From NCBI GenBank assembly GCA_016125265.1, contig WGMC01000016.1, positions 161,393 to 225,392 on the forward strand: a DNA stretch of 64,000 nucleotides, written 5' to 3'. Made by a program: the position numbers and the translations under genes. Positions 8,488 to 16,891 of the stretch are shown here, in pieces. The notes beneath the pieces are model-generated. The model was not told where the DNA came from and made no database searches. It saw nothing but the letters and a program-made list of their open reading frames with translations. The stretch is from Planctomycetaceae bacterium. Lineage in GTDB: Bacteria; Planctomycetota; UBA1135; GCA-002686595. The stretch's first letter is position 1; the number at the start of each line of letters is the position of its first letter.

Positions 8488-8571
8488 GACGTCAGCGCTG
8501 AGCGCAGTGACGTCAGCGCGGAGCGCAGCGACGTCAGCGCGGAGCGCAGCGACGTCAGCGCGGAACCCAGC
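8488..8571 (+). repeat. Four tandem copies of a 21-bp unit between convergent genes
   Basis: Units start at 8488, 8509, 8530 and 8551 with the pattern GACGTCAGCGCGGAGCGCAG plus one base. The first and last copies are diverged. Each unit contains the palindrome GACGTC, and two copies read TGACGTCA. The array fills the gap between the stop of the HEAT lipoprotein and the stop of the minus-strand gene at 8555, and the fourth unit encodes that gene's last codons. Confidence 0.9.
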
Positions 8572-9391
8572 CCGCGCGCTCTGGTTCGGGCACGGCCTGC
8601 GGGCCGCTCAACAGGCCCGAGCGGTTGGCATACACGAGTTCGCCGCGCTCGGAACACCAGGCGTAGGCCTCGCGCCCGCTGCGGCCGTACTCCCACGGCC
8701 AGGCGCTGAGCCAGAAGCCGCCGTCGCCGTCGCTGCCGAGGGCAAAGAGATAGCCGTGGCGCTTGAGTCGCCAGCCGGCATGTCCTTCCTCGCCACCGTA
8801 TCCGACTCGGCCGTCTCCGACTCGGCCGTCTCCGACTCGACCGTCTCCGACTCGACCGTCTCCGACGTGGACTTCTCCCACACGTCGGTTCCCGGAGCCG
8901 AGCTGGCCGCCCGCGCCCTCCTTGGTGGGCACCCAGTGCACGTCGCCGAGGCGCTCGAGCCCCGCGTCCGCGAGGGCACTGAGGCTGCGCAGGTCGAAAG
9001 CAGCCACGGGTGTCGTCGACGCGGAAGCCTCGGCCCGGGCCGCGGCCAGGGCGGGCCCGAGCCGGACCACCAGGCTGCGCGCGTCGCGCTGGTTCTCGTG
9101 GACCGCAAAGGCCTGCAACTGCCCAAGGGTGACCGTGACCACGGACGCGCCGATGGCCAGGATGAGCGCTTGGCCCCGCAGGCTGACGCCGAGCGACGTT
9201 TCGAGCCGCCGCGCGGCGGCGGAGATGGCCGCAGCCACTCCCGTCGGTGCAGCCGGCTGGACCCGGGCGACCGCGCCGGGCGCGCCGCCCGCACCCGCCA
9301 GTTCGCCCTGGCCCCACGCGGGGGCCGGCGGCGCGAGAGCGCGGGCGGGTGTGGACGGATGGCGGTCGGTGTCGGCGGGTTCCGGTGTCAC
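8555..9391 (-). CDS. Membrane-anchored extracytoplasmic protein with a (GDGRV)n loop; unknown function
   Basis: The family of this 278-residue protein is not recognised. The first 65 residues are Ala/Pro-rich and basic. Residues about 70-95 (SLRGQALILAIGASVVTVTL) form one membrane segment. The rest should lie outside the cytoplasm. A run of four GDGRV units (about residues 182-202) is encoded by a 15-bp tandem repeat. The C-terminal region, containing 'GYLFALGSDGDGGFWLSAWP' and 'GREAYAWCSERGELVY', resembles the small Gly/Trp-rich endings of prepilin-like or DUF-type envelope proteins, but no family is claimed. Third-position GC supports this strand over the overlapping plus-strand frame. The ATG at 9391 is divergent from the CCA-adding enzyme gene. 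Confidence 0.7.
   Translation of the reverse strand: MTPEPADTDRHPSTPARALAPPAPAWGQGELAGAGGAPGAVARVQPAAPTGVAAAISAAARRLETSLGVSLRGQALILAIGASVVTVTLGQLQAFAVHENQRDARSLVVRLGPALAAARAEASASTTPVAAFDLRSLSALADAGLERLGDVHWVPTKEGAGGQLGSGNRRVGEVHVGDGRVGDGRVGDGRVGDGRVGYGGEEGHAGWRLKRHGYLFALGSDGDGGFWLSAWPWEYGRSGREAYAWCSERGELVYANRSGLLSGPQAVPEPERAGWVPR
8801..8860 (-). repeat. Four tandem 15-bp units encoding (V)GDGR repeats
   Basis: Units at 8801, 8816, 8831 and 8846 read TCCGACTCGGCCGTC (first two) or TCCGACTCGACCGTC (last two) on the plus strand. Being 15 bp long, they keep frame and give the minus-strand gene its Gly-Asp-Gly-Arg-Val repeats. The pairwise identity suggests stepwise duplication. Confidence 0.9.
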
Positions 9392-9431
9392 TGCTTTTGC
9401 ACCTCAACTGCGATCGTGACGTTGCCTGCGC

Positions 9432-9437
9432 TAGGCT
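9432..9437 (+). promoter_or_regulatory. Candidate -10 hexamer (TAGGCT) of the CCA-adding enzyme gene
   Basis: TAGGCT ends 7 bases before the ATG at 9445, so the predicted transcript start coincides with the start codon. The same hexamer type precedes smpB, a HEAT gene and ssrA in this window. No clear -35 is seen. Confidence 0.4.
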
Positions 9438-9444
9438 TCAAGCG

Positions 9445-10749
9445 ATGAGACCGCCCACCGCGCGCGCGCTCCCGCAATCAACACTCGCCGCCGCACAGGC
9501 CTTCGCCCGACGATTGGGCGGCGCGGGCTACCGGGCGTGGCTCGTCGGCGGCGTCGTGCGCGACATCGTGTTGGACCATGGCATCGTCGACATCGACTTC
9601 GCCTCGGCGGCGCTTCCGGAGGACGTCGAGGCGCTGTTCCCGCGGGCGGTTGGCGTGGGCCGGCGCTTCGGCACGGTGGTCGTGCCCCTCGACGGCCTCT
9701 CGCTCGAACACACGACGTTCCGCACCGAGGGCGCGTACACGGACGGCCGTCGCCCCGACCAGTTGGATTTTGGCGAGTCGCTGGAGGACGACGCGGCGCG
9801 TCGGGACTTCACGTGCAACGCGCTCTACCTGGACCCGCTCGACGACGAGCTCCGCGATCCCACCGGTGGCATGGGGGACCTCGCGCGCGGTGTGCTGCGC
9901 GCGGTGGGCGAACCGGCGCAGCGATTCCGCGAGGACGGCCTGCGCCTCCTGCGGCTGGCGCGATTCGCAGGGCGCCTCGGGCTCGAGGTCGATCCCCACA
10001 CGCTGGAGGGGGCCCGCGGCGCGCGCCAATCCCTGGCGGGACTCTCGGCGGAGCGGGTGCTCGCCGAGTGGACCCGCATCGCGGCGGGACCGGGCGCGCC
10101 GAAGGCGCTCGAGGTGCTGTGCCGGGCTCGCCTCCTCGAGTTCGCCCTGCCCGGGGCGAGGGGCGCGGGTCACCTAGAGCTGGGCCTGCGTGCGAAGGTC
10201 GCGGCGGAACTGGCGGCGACGGGATCGGCGCCCCTCGGCGCCTGGATGGCGGCCCTCTGCGACCCGGGTCCGCCGTGGGACGCGATCGGCCGACGGCGCG
10301 CCGAGGCGGCGCTGCTCGCGCTCAAGCCGTCGCGGAACCTGGTGCGCTCCGTGTTGCGCCACCTGGAGGCCCTCGAAAACCTCGTGGCGCCGCCGGACGA
10401 GGCTCCTTGGGAGCGCCGCGCGCGGCTCGCGCGCGAGTTGGCCGCTGCTGAAGTGGAGAGCCACTGGGCCCTGGCGCGGGCGCGCGCCCAAGTGCTCGGC
10501 GCGCCGCGGCACGAGGAGGTGGAGGCGCTCGGCGCCATGCTCCGCGAAACACCCCCGACGGACCGGGATCCCGCGCCGCTCGTCGCCCCCGCGGACTGCC
10601 TGGCGCTCGGTTTTGCGCCCGGGCCGGGCCTCGCGGCGGCGCTCCGCGCGCTGCGCCACCGACAACTCGGTGGGCTCTTGACCTCGCGTGAGCAGGCGCT
10701 CGAGTTCGCGCGCGAGCTCTTGGGAGGCGAGGACGTCGCCGAGCGTTAG
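9445..10749 (+). CDS. cca: CCA tRNA nucleotidyltransferase / poly(A) polymerase family protein
   Basis: This 434-residue class II nucleotidyltransferase has the N-terminal motifs in order: 'YRAWLVGGVVRDIVL' (GG.VRD), the catalytic carboxylates in 'VDIDFASAALPEDVEALF', 'FGTVVVPLDG', 'RRDFTCNALYLDP', and 'RFREDGLRLLRLARFAGRLGLEVD', the ERxRxE-type nucleotide-selecting region. This enzyme adds or repairs the 3'-CCA of tRNAs. The tRNA-Leu of this window does not encode CCA, consistent with a need for it. The C-terminal part is Ala/Leu-rich without an HD signature. CCA-adding, A-adding and poly(A) polymerase activities cannot be told apart from sequence. Confidence 0.85.
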   Translation: MRPPTARALPQSTLAAAQAFARRLGGAGYRAWLVGGVVRDIVLDHGIVDIDFASAALPEDVEALFPRAVGVGRRFGTVVVPLDGLSLEHTTFRTEGAYTDGRRPDQLDFGESLEDDAARRDFTCNALYLDPLDDELRDPTGGMGDLARGVLRAVGEPAQRFREDGLRLLRLARFAGRLGLEVDPHTLEGARGARQSLAGLSAERVLAEWTRIAAGPGAPKALEVLCRARLLEFALPGARGAGHLELGLRAKVAAELAATGSAPLGAWMAALCDPGPPWDAIGRRRAEAALLALKPSRNLVRSVLRHLEALENLVAPPDEAPWERRARLARELAAAEVESHWALARARAQVLGAPRHEEVEALGAMLRETPPTDRDPAPLVAPADCLALGFAPGPGLAAALRALRHRQLGGLLTSREQALEFARELLGGEDVAER

Positions 10750-11720
10750 GAGGGTGGGAAACGCCGGCGCAGGGACGTGCTGATCGGGTACCCGAGGAGG
10801 ATTGCGAACGCGACGGCGAGGCCGCCGAGCGGCGCGCCCAACGCCGCACCGCTCGCCAGCCCCGCCGCCGCCGTGAACACGAGCAACCGCCGCAGACAGA
10901 GCCCCATCGCACGCACGACGTCGGCGCGACTCCAGTCGTCGGGCCGCTCCGAGGCGCGCCACAACGCCGCGGCACCCGTCAGCGCCAGCGCCAGCGCGCC
11001 GATCGCCGCGGCCAATCCGGCGCCGCCGATCGCGTCGCCCTGCGCCAGCGCCGCCAGGGGTCCGAGCGCGAGCAGCAGGGCCGCCAACTTCAGCGGCGCA
11101 CGCGGCCGTTGGCCGGGCTCGCGCGTGAGGTCGTCCTCCATGCGCCCCAAGCGCGACACCGCGAACACGTACGCGCCGTAGGCGAGGCACACGGGAAGCG
11201 CCGCCGCCAGCGCCTCGGCGGGGGAGAGCCGCGAACCCGCGTCGGCCGCCACCACCGCCGCCGCGGCCACGTTGCCACCGCGCGCAAGCGCGAGCAGGCT
11301 AGGACCGCGCCACGGCCCGCGGCCCGCGAGGTCGTAGGTCGCCGCCACCGCGGCCAGCAAGAGGTACACGAGCGCCGCCCGCGGCGACACCGTCGCGGCG
11401 AGGGCCGGGCCGCCGAGCAGGAGCCCGTACGCGACGAAACGCGCGAACGCCGGCGAGATGGCACCCGAGGGCAAGGGGCGTTCGGGCCGAGCCTTCTGGT
11501 CCTCCTCGCGATCGACCACGTCGTTGAGGGCCAGCCCGCCCAGGTACACCGCCAAACTCGCGCCCATCGGCACGGCGATCGCGGCGGTACTGGGCGCTCC
11601 GGCGCAGCCGATCCAGGCGCCGAGCAGCGCGTCGGCGAGCGCACTCGGCGCGAGCGAGATGCGCACCAACTGGCCCAGGGCCACCCAGGTGGGCCGATCC
11701 TTGTGCTTCGGGCGCGCCAC
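10746..11720 (-). CDS. UbiA-family prenyltransferase
   Basis: This is an integral membrane protein of about 324 residues. The first Asp-rich motif 'LNDVVDREEDQKARPERPLPSG' is the hallmark of UbiA enzymes, which move a polyprenyl chain onto an aromatic or other acceptor. The second, weaker motif is 'SRLGRMEDDLTRE'. Around them are eight or nine hydrophobic helices, such as 'ALAAALPVCLAYGAYVFAV' and 'GLAAAIGALALALTGAAAL'. The start is uncertain; GTG at 11718-11720 is used. The acceptor cannot be inferred; menaquinone, haem O and other lipid pathways remain possible. The gene lies 35 bases downstream of the site-2 protease on the same strand, and its 3' end overlaps the convergent cca gene by 4 bases. 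Confidence 0.8.
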   Translation of the reverse strand: MARPKHKDRPTWVALGQLVRISLAPSALADALLGAWIGCAGAPSTAAIAVPMGASLAVYLGGLALNDVVDREEDQKARPERPLPSGAISPAFARFVAYGLLLGGPALAATVSPRAALVYLLLAAVAATYDLAGRGPWRGPSLLALARGGNVAAAAVVAADAGSRLSPAEALAAALPVCLAYGAYVFAVSRLGRMEDDLTREPGQRPRAPLKLAALLLALGPLAALAQGDAIGGAGLAAAIGALALALTGAAALWRASERPDDWSRADVVRAMGLCLRRLLVFTAAAGLASGAALGAPLGGLAVAFAILLGYPISTSLRRRFPPS

Positions 11721-11755
11721 GTGTTTGGCCGGCGAGTCGTTGCGTCGCCGCGCGC

Positions 11756-13564
11756 TCAAAACACCCAGCGCATCAGGTCGTTGTAAGTCACGTAGACCAT
11801 CAACGTGACGATCAGCACCAGGCCGACCATCTGGCTGTAGCCGAACACCTTCTCCGACACGGGCGAGCCCTTCACGGCCTCGACCGCCAGGAAGAAGAGG
11901 TGCCCCCCGTCGAGCACGGGAATGGGCAACACGTTCAAGAAGGCCAGGTTGATGCTGAGCAGGCACAGGAAGAACAGGAGCTTCATGGCGCCCGCCTCGG
12001 CCCACGAGTAGCTCACCGCGCCGATCGTGATGATGCCGCCCAAGCTGTCCGTCGGCACCTCGCGCAGCACCAGCTTCTGCAGGGAGAGCCACACGTCCGC
12101 CAACATGCGCCACGAGCTCGAAAGCCCGACCGATACGGCCTCGACGACGCCGGCGGAGCGGAAGACGTACTCGTACGGCGCGATGGCGAAGCCGTATTCG
12201 AGCACCGGCGCCGGTTCGGGTCGCGCTTCGATCGCGAGCGGTTCCCGTGCGCCCGGACGATCGACGACCATCTGCAGCGGCCCCTTCGCGCGGCCCACGG
12301 CGCGCTCCACGTCCTTCCATGTCTTGACGGGCACACCGTCGATCGACAGCACCGTGTCGCCCGACCGCAGGCCCGCGCGCTCGCCGGCTTCGTCCGGATA
12401 GACCGCGATGCGGCCCGTAGCCTGGGACTGCCCGAGGGCCACGTTCTGCGCGAGCGCCAGCGCGCCGCGCCGGTCGAGCGCGGGCCAGGGCACCTGCAGC
12501 ACGGCCTCGTCGCGTTGCACCGTGAGGGCGAGCGCGCGCCGCTCGCCCTCGGGAAGGGCCGCCAGCACGTGTCGTGTCAGGTCACCCGCGCGCCACACGG
12601 CCAGGCCGTCGACGGCGAGGACACGGTCGCCCTCGCGCAAGCCCGTATCGGGCGCACCGCTCGGCCGGCGCAGGTCGAGCACCTCCTGGAACGGCGGCGC
12701 GATGCCGAGCCTCGCCGGCGCCATGCCCGCCTGCTTCGGCGCGATCTCGATCGTGCGCGGACCGTCGGGACCGTCGACACGCAGTTGCACGGGCCCGCCG
12801 CCCGCGAAGGCGAGTGCCAGCGCCTGGGACACGGGAAGTTCCGCGGGCTGCCCCGGCACCGCCACCAGCGTGTCGCCGGTGCGCAGCCCCGCGTTCTCGG
12901 CGGGGCCCTCGGGGGCGACCAGGAGCCGCCCGCTGGGGTCGTATGCGGGTCGCACGCCGATGGTGTAGAGCCCGAGCTCCGGCTGCAGCCGCGGGCGCAC
13001 ACGCACGGTTTCCACGCGACCGTCGGGCAGGCGCAGTTCCAGGTCCGAGCCGTCCTTCGAGCCCAGAGCCACGGCAGTCGGCACGTGGGAGAAGTCGTGC
13101 ACGACCGAGCCGTTCACCCGCAGCACTTCCGTGCCCGCCTCGAGCCCCGCGTGCCACGCCGGGCTGCCGGGGATCGGCTCGCCGAGAACCGGTTTGTCGA
13201 ACCGCACGCCTACGAGGAAGACGATCGGCAACGCCACCACGGCGAACGCCAGGTTCATCAACACGCCGCCCGAGTAGTAGAGGAACCGCTGGGCCACACT
13301 CTTCGACGGCAGTTCGTCCGGCTCCGGCGCGCGCACGGACGGATCCTCGCCTGCCACGGCCACGTAGCCGCCCATCGGGATCGCCGCCAGTTGGTAGAGC
13401 GTGCCCTTGTGCTCGAACCCGAAGATCCGGGTGCCAAAGCCCAGGCTGAACACCAGCACACGCACGCCGATGAGGCGCGCGGCGAGGAAGTGGCCCGCCT
13501 CGTGCACGAAGATCACGAGGCCGATGCCAAAGGCCACCAGCAGAATGCGCAGCAGTTCGTCCAA
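11756..13564 (-). CDS. rseP: RIP metalloprotease RseP-like (site-2 protease) with four PDZ-like units
   Basis: This 602-residue polytopic protease has the zinc motif HEAGH at residues 21-25 in the first membrane helix. The second zinc ligand is in 'LPIPVLDGGHLFF' near the C-terminus. Site-2 proteases cut transmembrane segments of anti-sigma factors and other membrane proteins. Between the catalytic helices there are four PDZ-like ligand loops: 'GSPAWHAGLEAGTEVLRVNG', 'GPAENAGLRTGDTLVAVPG', 'GAPDTGLREGDRVLAVDG' and 'DEAGERAGLRSGDTVLSIDG'. E. coli RseP has two. The TTG start at 13564 gives the usual short N-terminus before HExxH. dxr lies 41 bases upstream, a common neighbour of this gene in bacteria. 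Confidence 0.9.
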   Translation of the reverse strand: MDELLRILLVAFGIGLVIFVHEAGHFLAARLIGVRVLVFSLGFGTRIFGFEHKGTLYQLAAIPMGGYVAVAGEDPSVRAPEPDELPSKSVAQRFLYYSGGVLMNLAFAVVALPIVFLVGVRFDKPVLGEPIPGSPAWHAGLEAGTEVLRVNGSVVHDFSHVPTAVALGSKDGSDLELRLPDGRVETVRVRPRLQPELGLYTIGVRPAYDPSGRLLVAPEGPAENAGLRTGDTLVAVPGQPAELPVSQALALAFAGGGPVQLRVDGPDGPRTIEIAPKQAGMAPARLGIAPPFQEVLDLRRPSGAPDTGLREGDRVLAVDGLAVWRAGDLTRHVLAALPEGERRALALTVQRDEAVLQVPWPALDRRGALALAQNVALGQSQATGRIAVYPDEAGERAGLRSGDTVLSIDGVPVKTWKDVERAVGRAKGPLQMVVDRPGAREPLAIEARPEPAPVLEYGFAIAPYEYVFRSAGVVEAVSVGLSSSWRMLADVWLSLQKLVLREVPTDSLGGIITIGAVSYSWAEAGAMKLLFFLCLLSINLAFLNVLPIPVLDGGHLFFLAVEAVKGSPVSEKVFGYSQMVGLVLIVTLMVYVTYNDLMRWVF

Positions 13565-13605
13565 GGGTTCCTGAGGGATAGGGCGGTGGAAGGAGGAGCC
13601 CCGTG

Positions 13606-14787
13606 CTAGCCGCCCACGGGGGTCTGGTTGCGACGCACGGAACAGCGACCCACCGCGTCGCGCGCCAGATCGCGGGCGCGGGCGTCGGAGGCCAGGATGC
13701 CCTCCAGGCTGGCGACGGCCGGCGGCCGTTCGTCGAGCACGGAACTCGCGAGGGCCGCGATGTCGCGGTAGCCGATGGCTCCGGCCAGGAAGGCCTCCAC
13801 GGCGACCTCGTCGGCCGCGTTGAGCACACAACCGGCGTCGCCACCCTCGCGCAGGCAGCGGTAGCCCAGGTCGAGCGCCGGAAACCGCTCGCGGTCCGGA
13901 GCTTCGAAGGTCAACTGGCGGAAAACGGAGAGGTCGAAACCGCGGAGGTCCGCGGGGTAGCGGTCCGGGTGGTGGAGGGCGTAGTGGATCGGGCCGCGCA
14001 TGTCGGGTGGGCCCATCTGCGCCACGACCGAACCGTCGACGAACTCGACCAGGGAGTGCACCACCGATTGGCGGTGGATCACCACGTCGATGCGCTCCGA
14101 TTCGAGTCCGAAGAGGTGGTGCGCCTCGATCACCTCGAGTGCTTTGTTCATCAGCGTCGACGAGCCGACGGTGATGCGCGGCCCCATGTCCCAGTTGGGA
14201 TGGCGCAGCGCGTCGCGCGGGCTCACGTTGTCGAGCGCCGCCGCGTCGAGATCGCGGAACGGCCCGCCGGACGCCGTCAGGAGGATGCGGCGCACGCGCC
14301 CGAGGTCCTCGCCGCGCAGGCACTGCTGGATCGCGCAGTGTTCGGAGTCGACGGGCAGGATCTCGGCTCCGTGCTGGCGCGAGAGTTCGAGCAACTCCGC
14401 GCCAGCGGCGACGAGCGACTCCTTGTTCGCCAGCGCAAGGGTCTTGCCTCGGCGCAGCACCTCCGCCGAGGGCAGGATGCCCGCCGCGCCGACGACGCCG
14501 TGCACGGCGAGGTCGAAGTCCGCGGCGGCGATCAGTTCGAGCAGCGCCTCCGGACCGCGGAACAGCGTGGTGCCCTCCGGCAACTGGTCCGCGATGGACT
14601 CCGCCGCCCGGGGGCTGACCAGGGCCACGAACTTCGGGCGGAACCGCCGCACCTGCTCGAGCAACTCCGCGCCAGAGGAGCGGGCCGCCAGGCCGACGAC
14701 CTGGAACCGTTCCCGGTCGGATTCGAGCAGTTCGAGGGTTTGGCGGCCGATGGAGCCGGTGCTGCCGAGCACGAGCAGTCGTTTCAT
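13606..14787 (-). CDS. dxr: 1-deoxy-D-xylulose 5-phosphate reductoisomerase
   Basis: This 393-residue enzyme matches the normal length of the family. The N-terminal NADPH fold carries 'VLGSTGSIGRQTLELL', the metal/substrate site 'PVDSEHCAIQQCL', and 'LLTASGGPF' followed by the flexible loop over the active site. 'HPNWDMGPRITVGSSTLMNKALEVIEA' is the standard central block. It catalyses the second step of the methylerythritol phosphate route to isoprenoids, which could feed the nearby UbiA-type prenyltransferase. The ATG at 14787 is clear. rseP and then the prenyltransferase follow on the same strand, probably one transcript. Confidence 0.95.
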   Translation of the reverse strand: MKRLLVLGSTGSIGRQTLELLESDRERFQVVGLAARSSGAELLEQVRRFRPKFVALVSPRAAESIADQLPEGTTLFRGPEALLELIAAADFDLAVHGVVGAAGILPSAEVLRRGKTLALANKESLVAAGAELLELSRQHGAEILPVDSEHCAIQQCLRGEDLGRVRRILLTASGGPFRDLDAAALDNVSPRDALRHPNWDMGPRITVGSSTLMNKALEVIEAHHLFGLESERIDVVIHRQSVVHSLVEFVDGSVVAQMGPPDMRGPIHYALHHPDRYPADLRGFDLSVFRQLTFEAPDRERFPALDLGYRCLREGGDAGCVLNAADEVAVEAFLAGAIGYRDIAALASSVLDERPPAVASLEGILASDARARDLARDAVGRCSVRRNQTPVGG

Positions 14788-14815
14788 GGGGCGATCGGGC
14801 CACGGCCCGCCCCGC

Positions 14816-14821
14816 AGTCTA
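14816..14821 (-). promoter_or_regulatory. Candidate -10 hexamer (TAGACT) for the dxr operon
   Basis: On the minus strand TAGACT lies 28 bases before the dxr ATG, leaving a leader of about 20 bases. It is the only AT-richer hexamer in the divergent dxr/purM spacer. No good -35 was found. Confidence 0.3.
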
Positions 14822-14999
14822 CCCCGTGCGACCCGCAGGACCGCGCCGCCGGGCGCCGCCCGCCGCCGCGCTCGCCCAGGGCGCGGAACACGATGCGCGG
14901 GATCGGGGGGCCGAAATGGGCCCGATCCCTGGACTCCAGGCCAGGGCGGGCGCCAGGATGGGGCGTCCCAAGTCCTCGATCCCGCCCTCCCCGTTGCCC

Positions 15000-16088
15000 G
15001 TGACCAGCGAACCCCTGACCTACAAGCGTGCGGGAGTCGACATCGACGCCCAGGACAAGGCCCTCGCCGCCGCGCGCGCCGACATCCGCGCGACGTTCAC
15101 CCCCGGCGTGATCTCCGACGTCGGCCTGTTCGGCGGCCTCTTCGATCCGGAGCGCATGGGCGCTGGCGGTGAAGTGCTGGTGGCGAGCGCGGACGGCGTC
15201 GGCACCAAACTCGACGTCGCCAAACGCGCCGGCATCCACCACACGGTGGGGCGCGACCTGGTGCAGCACTGCATCAACGACATCCTCTGCCAGGGCGCGC
15301 GGCCGCTCTTCTTCCTCGACTACGTCGGCACCGGCGTGCTGGAGCCGGGTGTGGTCGCCGACCTGATCCGCGGCTGTGCCCTGGCGTGCAAGGACCACGG
15401 CGTCGCGCTGCTCGGCGGCGAGACGGCCGAGATGCCCGGACTCTACGCAAAGGGCGATTTCGACCTCGTCGGATTCATCGTCGGCACCGTGCGCCGGGAG
15501 CGCATCCTCGACGGATCCAAGGTCGCGCCGGGCCAGAAACTGATCGGGCTGCTCTCGGACGGGCTGCACACCAACGGGTACTCGTTGGCGCGCCTCGTGG
15601 CGTTCGAGAAACTCGGACTCGAGCTCGGTTCCCGGCCCAAGGCGCTCGGCGGACGCACGCTGCAAGAGGCGCTGCTCGCGCCGCATCGCTGCTACTTGCC
15701 GCCGCTTTGGCCCCTGCTCGAGGCGGGCCGCATCGCCGGTATCGCGCACATCACGGGCGGCGGCCTGCCGGGCAACGTGAACCGCATCCTGCGCACGGCC
15801 GACGCGCGCATCGATCTCGGCGCGTGGGATGTGCCGGGGCTCTTCCGCATGCTGGTCGACGAGGGCGACGTGCCCGCCGCCGAGGCCTACCGCGCGTTCA
15901 ACATGGGGGTCGGCATCGTGCTCGCCGTGGACGCCAAGGACGCGGAGTCCGTGCGTCGCGACCTCGAGGGGATGGGCGAAACGGCCTTCCACCTCGGCGA
16001 GTTGGTGCCGGGAACGGGCCGCGTGCGCCTCGAGGGCACGCCGGTGGGCCGGGGGCCCGCGCAGGTTGGCGAACCGGCGAAGAAGTAG
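15000..16088 (+). CDS. purM: Phosphoribosylformylglycinamidine cyclo-ligase (AIR synthetase)
   Basis: This 362-residue enzyme closes the imidazole ring of AIR in purine synthesis, using ATP. Motifs seen are 'YKRAGVDIDAQ' at the N-terminus, 'VASADGVGTKLDVAK' (the DGVGTK nucleotide/Mg site), 'DLVQHCINDILCQGARPLFFLDY', 'LLGGETAEMPG', 'SDGLHTNGYSLAR', 'AHITGGGLPGNVNR' and 'FNMGVGIVLAV'. GTG 15000 aligns with the E. coli start (MTDK..LSYKDAGVDID); ATG at 14958 would add 14 residues. The gene is divergent from dxr. The following TPR-like gene starts 13 bases downstream. Confidence 0.95.
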   Translation: MTSEPLTYKRAGVDIDAQDKALAAARADIRATFTPGVISDVGLFGGLFDPERMGAGGEVLVASADGVGTKLDVAKRAGIHHTVGRDLVQHCINDILCQGARPLFFLDYVGTGVLEPGVVADLIRGCALACKDHGVALLGGETAEMPGLYAKGDFDLVGFIVGTVRRERILDGSKVAPGQKLIGLLSDGLHTNGYSLARLVAFEKLGLELGSRPKALGGRTLQEALLAPHRCYLPPLWPLLEAGRIAGIAHITGGGLPGNVNRILRTADARIDLGAWDVPGLFRMLVDEGDVPAAEAYRAFNMGVGIVLAVDAKDAESVRRDLEGMGETAFHLGELVPGTGRVRLEGTPVGRGPAQVGEPAKK

Positions 16089-16101
16089 GCAGCGGGGCGC
16101 C

Positions 16102-16794
16102 TTGGGAGCACGGCTCCTGCTGTGGCTCGCGCCGACGATCGCGCTGCAGGACGTCGCGGCGGACCGCGCGTGGGCCGAGGCGCGGCGGCTCTTCGCCCTC
16201 GACCCTGCGGCGGCTGCCCAGCACGCGACGGCCGCCCTCCGCGCCGCGGCGGAGGGTGCCGCTCCGCCCGCGCTCGACCACCAGCGCCTGGCCTTCGACC
16301 TGGGCCTCGCCCTGCTGGCGCGCGGGGAAGATCGCGCCGCCCTCGAGTTGCAAACCGCCCTGCACCGGCGCGTCGACGCGGAGTGGAGCGCGCTCGATCT
16401 CATCCAGACCCTGTCCCGCCTGGGGGAGACCGAGCGCGCGGACAGCCTCTGCGAAGCGCGCCTCGTCGAATCGCCGCTCTCCCCGGACCTGTGGAACGCG
16501 CGGGCGCTGCTCTGGCTCGGGGCCGGAGAGCCCGAACGCGCCGCGCCCTACCTGGGGGCCGCCCTGCGAACAGGGGCCGCCGGCACACGCCTGACCCTGG
16601 CTCGGCTAGATCTGGCCCGCGGGCGCCTGGCAGAGGCGCGGGCGGGTTTCCGCGCGCACCTGGGCGAGGCCGTGGGCGGGGAGTGGGCCCTCGCGGGCTG
16701 GGCGCTCACACTGTTGCCGCCACGTACGAGTGGGCCCGCGGGCCCGGTCGTCCCCGGAATCCCTTGGAGTAGCCACCCGGCCCTGGGATCCTAG
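16102..16794 (+). CDS. Secreted or membrane-associated TPR-like protein; unknown function
   Basis: This protein of about 230 residues starts at TTG 16102, just after purM. A short hydrophobic N-terminus ('ARLLLWLAPTIALQ') resembles a signal peptide. The rest is helical and Ala/Leu-rich with TPR-style pairs: 'LGLALLARGEDRAALELQTALHRRVDAEW', 'WNARALLWLGAGEPERAAPYLGAALR' and 'LARLDLARGRLAEARAGFRAHL'. TPR solenoids usually mediate protein contacts. No enzymatic motif is present. The last 30 residues (after 'LTLLPPRTSGPAG') are low-complexity. The start codon is inferred from coding statistics and position. Confidence 0.6.
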   Translation: MGARLLLWLAPTIALQDVAADRAWAEARRLFALDPAAAAQHATAALRAAAEGAAPPALDHQRLAFDLGLALLARGEDRAALELQTALHRRVDAEWSALDLIQTLSRLGETERADSLCEARLVESPLSPDLWNARALLWLGAGEPERAAPYLGAALRTGAAGTRLTLARLDLARGRLAEARAGFRAHLGEAVGGEWALAGWALTLLPPRTSGPAGPVVPGIPWSSHPALGS

Positions 16795-16891
16795 AACTCT
16801 CGGTTCGCGCCCCGGCGCGCGCCATTCGCCTTCCCCCTCTGGCTCCCGAGGGGCTGCAGCCAACGCAGACCCGACGACCCCACCGACGCGC

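Noticed and set aside
8801..8860. Possible CRISPR array
   Set aside because: Units are contiguous 15-mers without spacers and lie in frame inside a gene.
8486..9448. Plus-strand open frame opposite the GDGRV protein
   Set aside because: Third-position composition and the membrane helix support the minus strand; the plus frame has no recognisable features.
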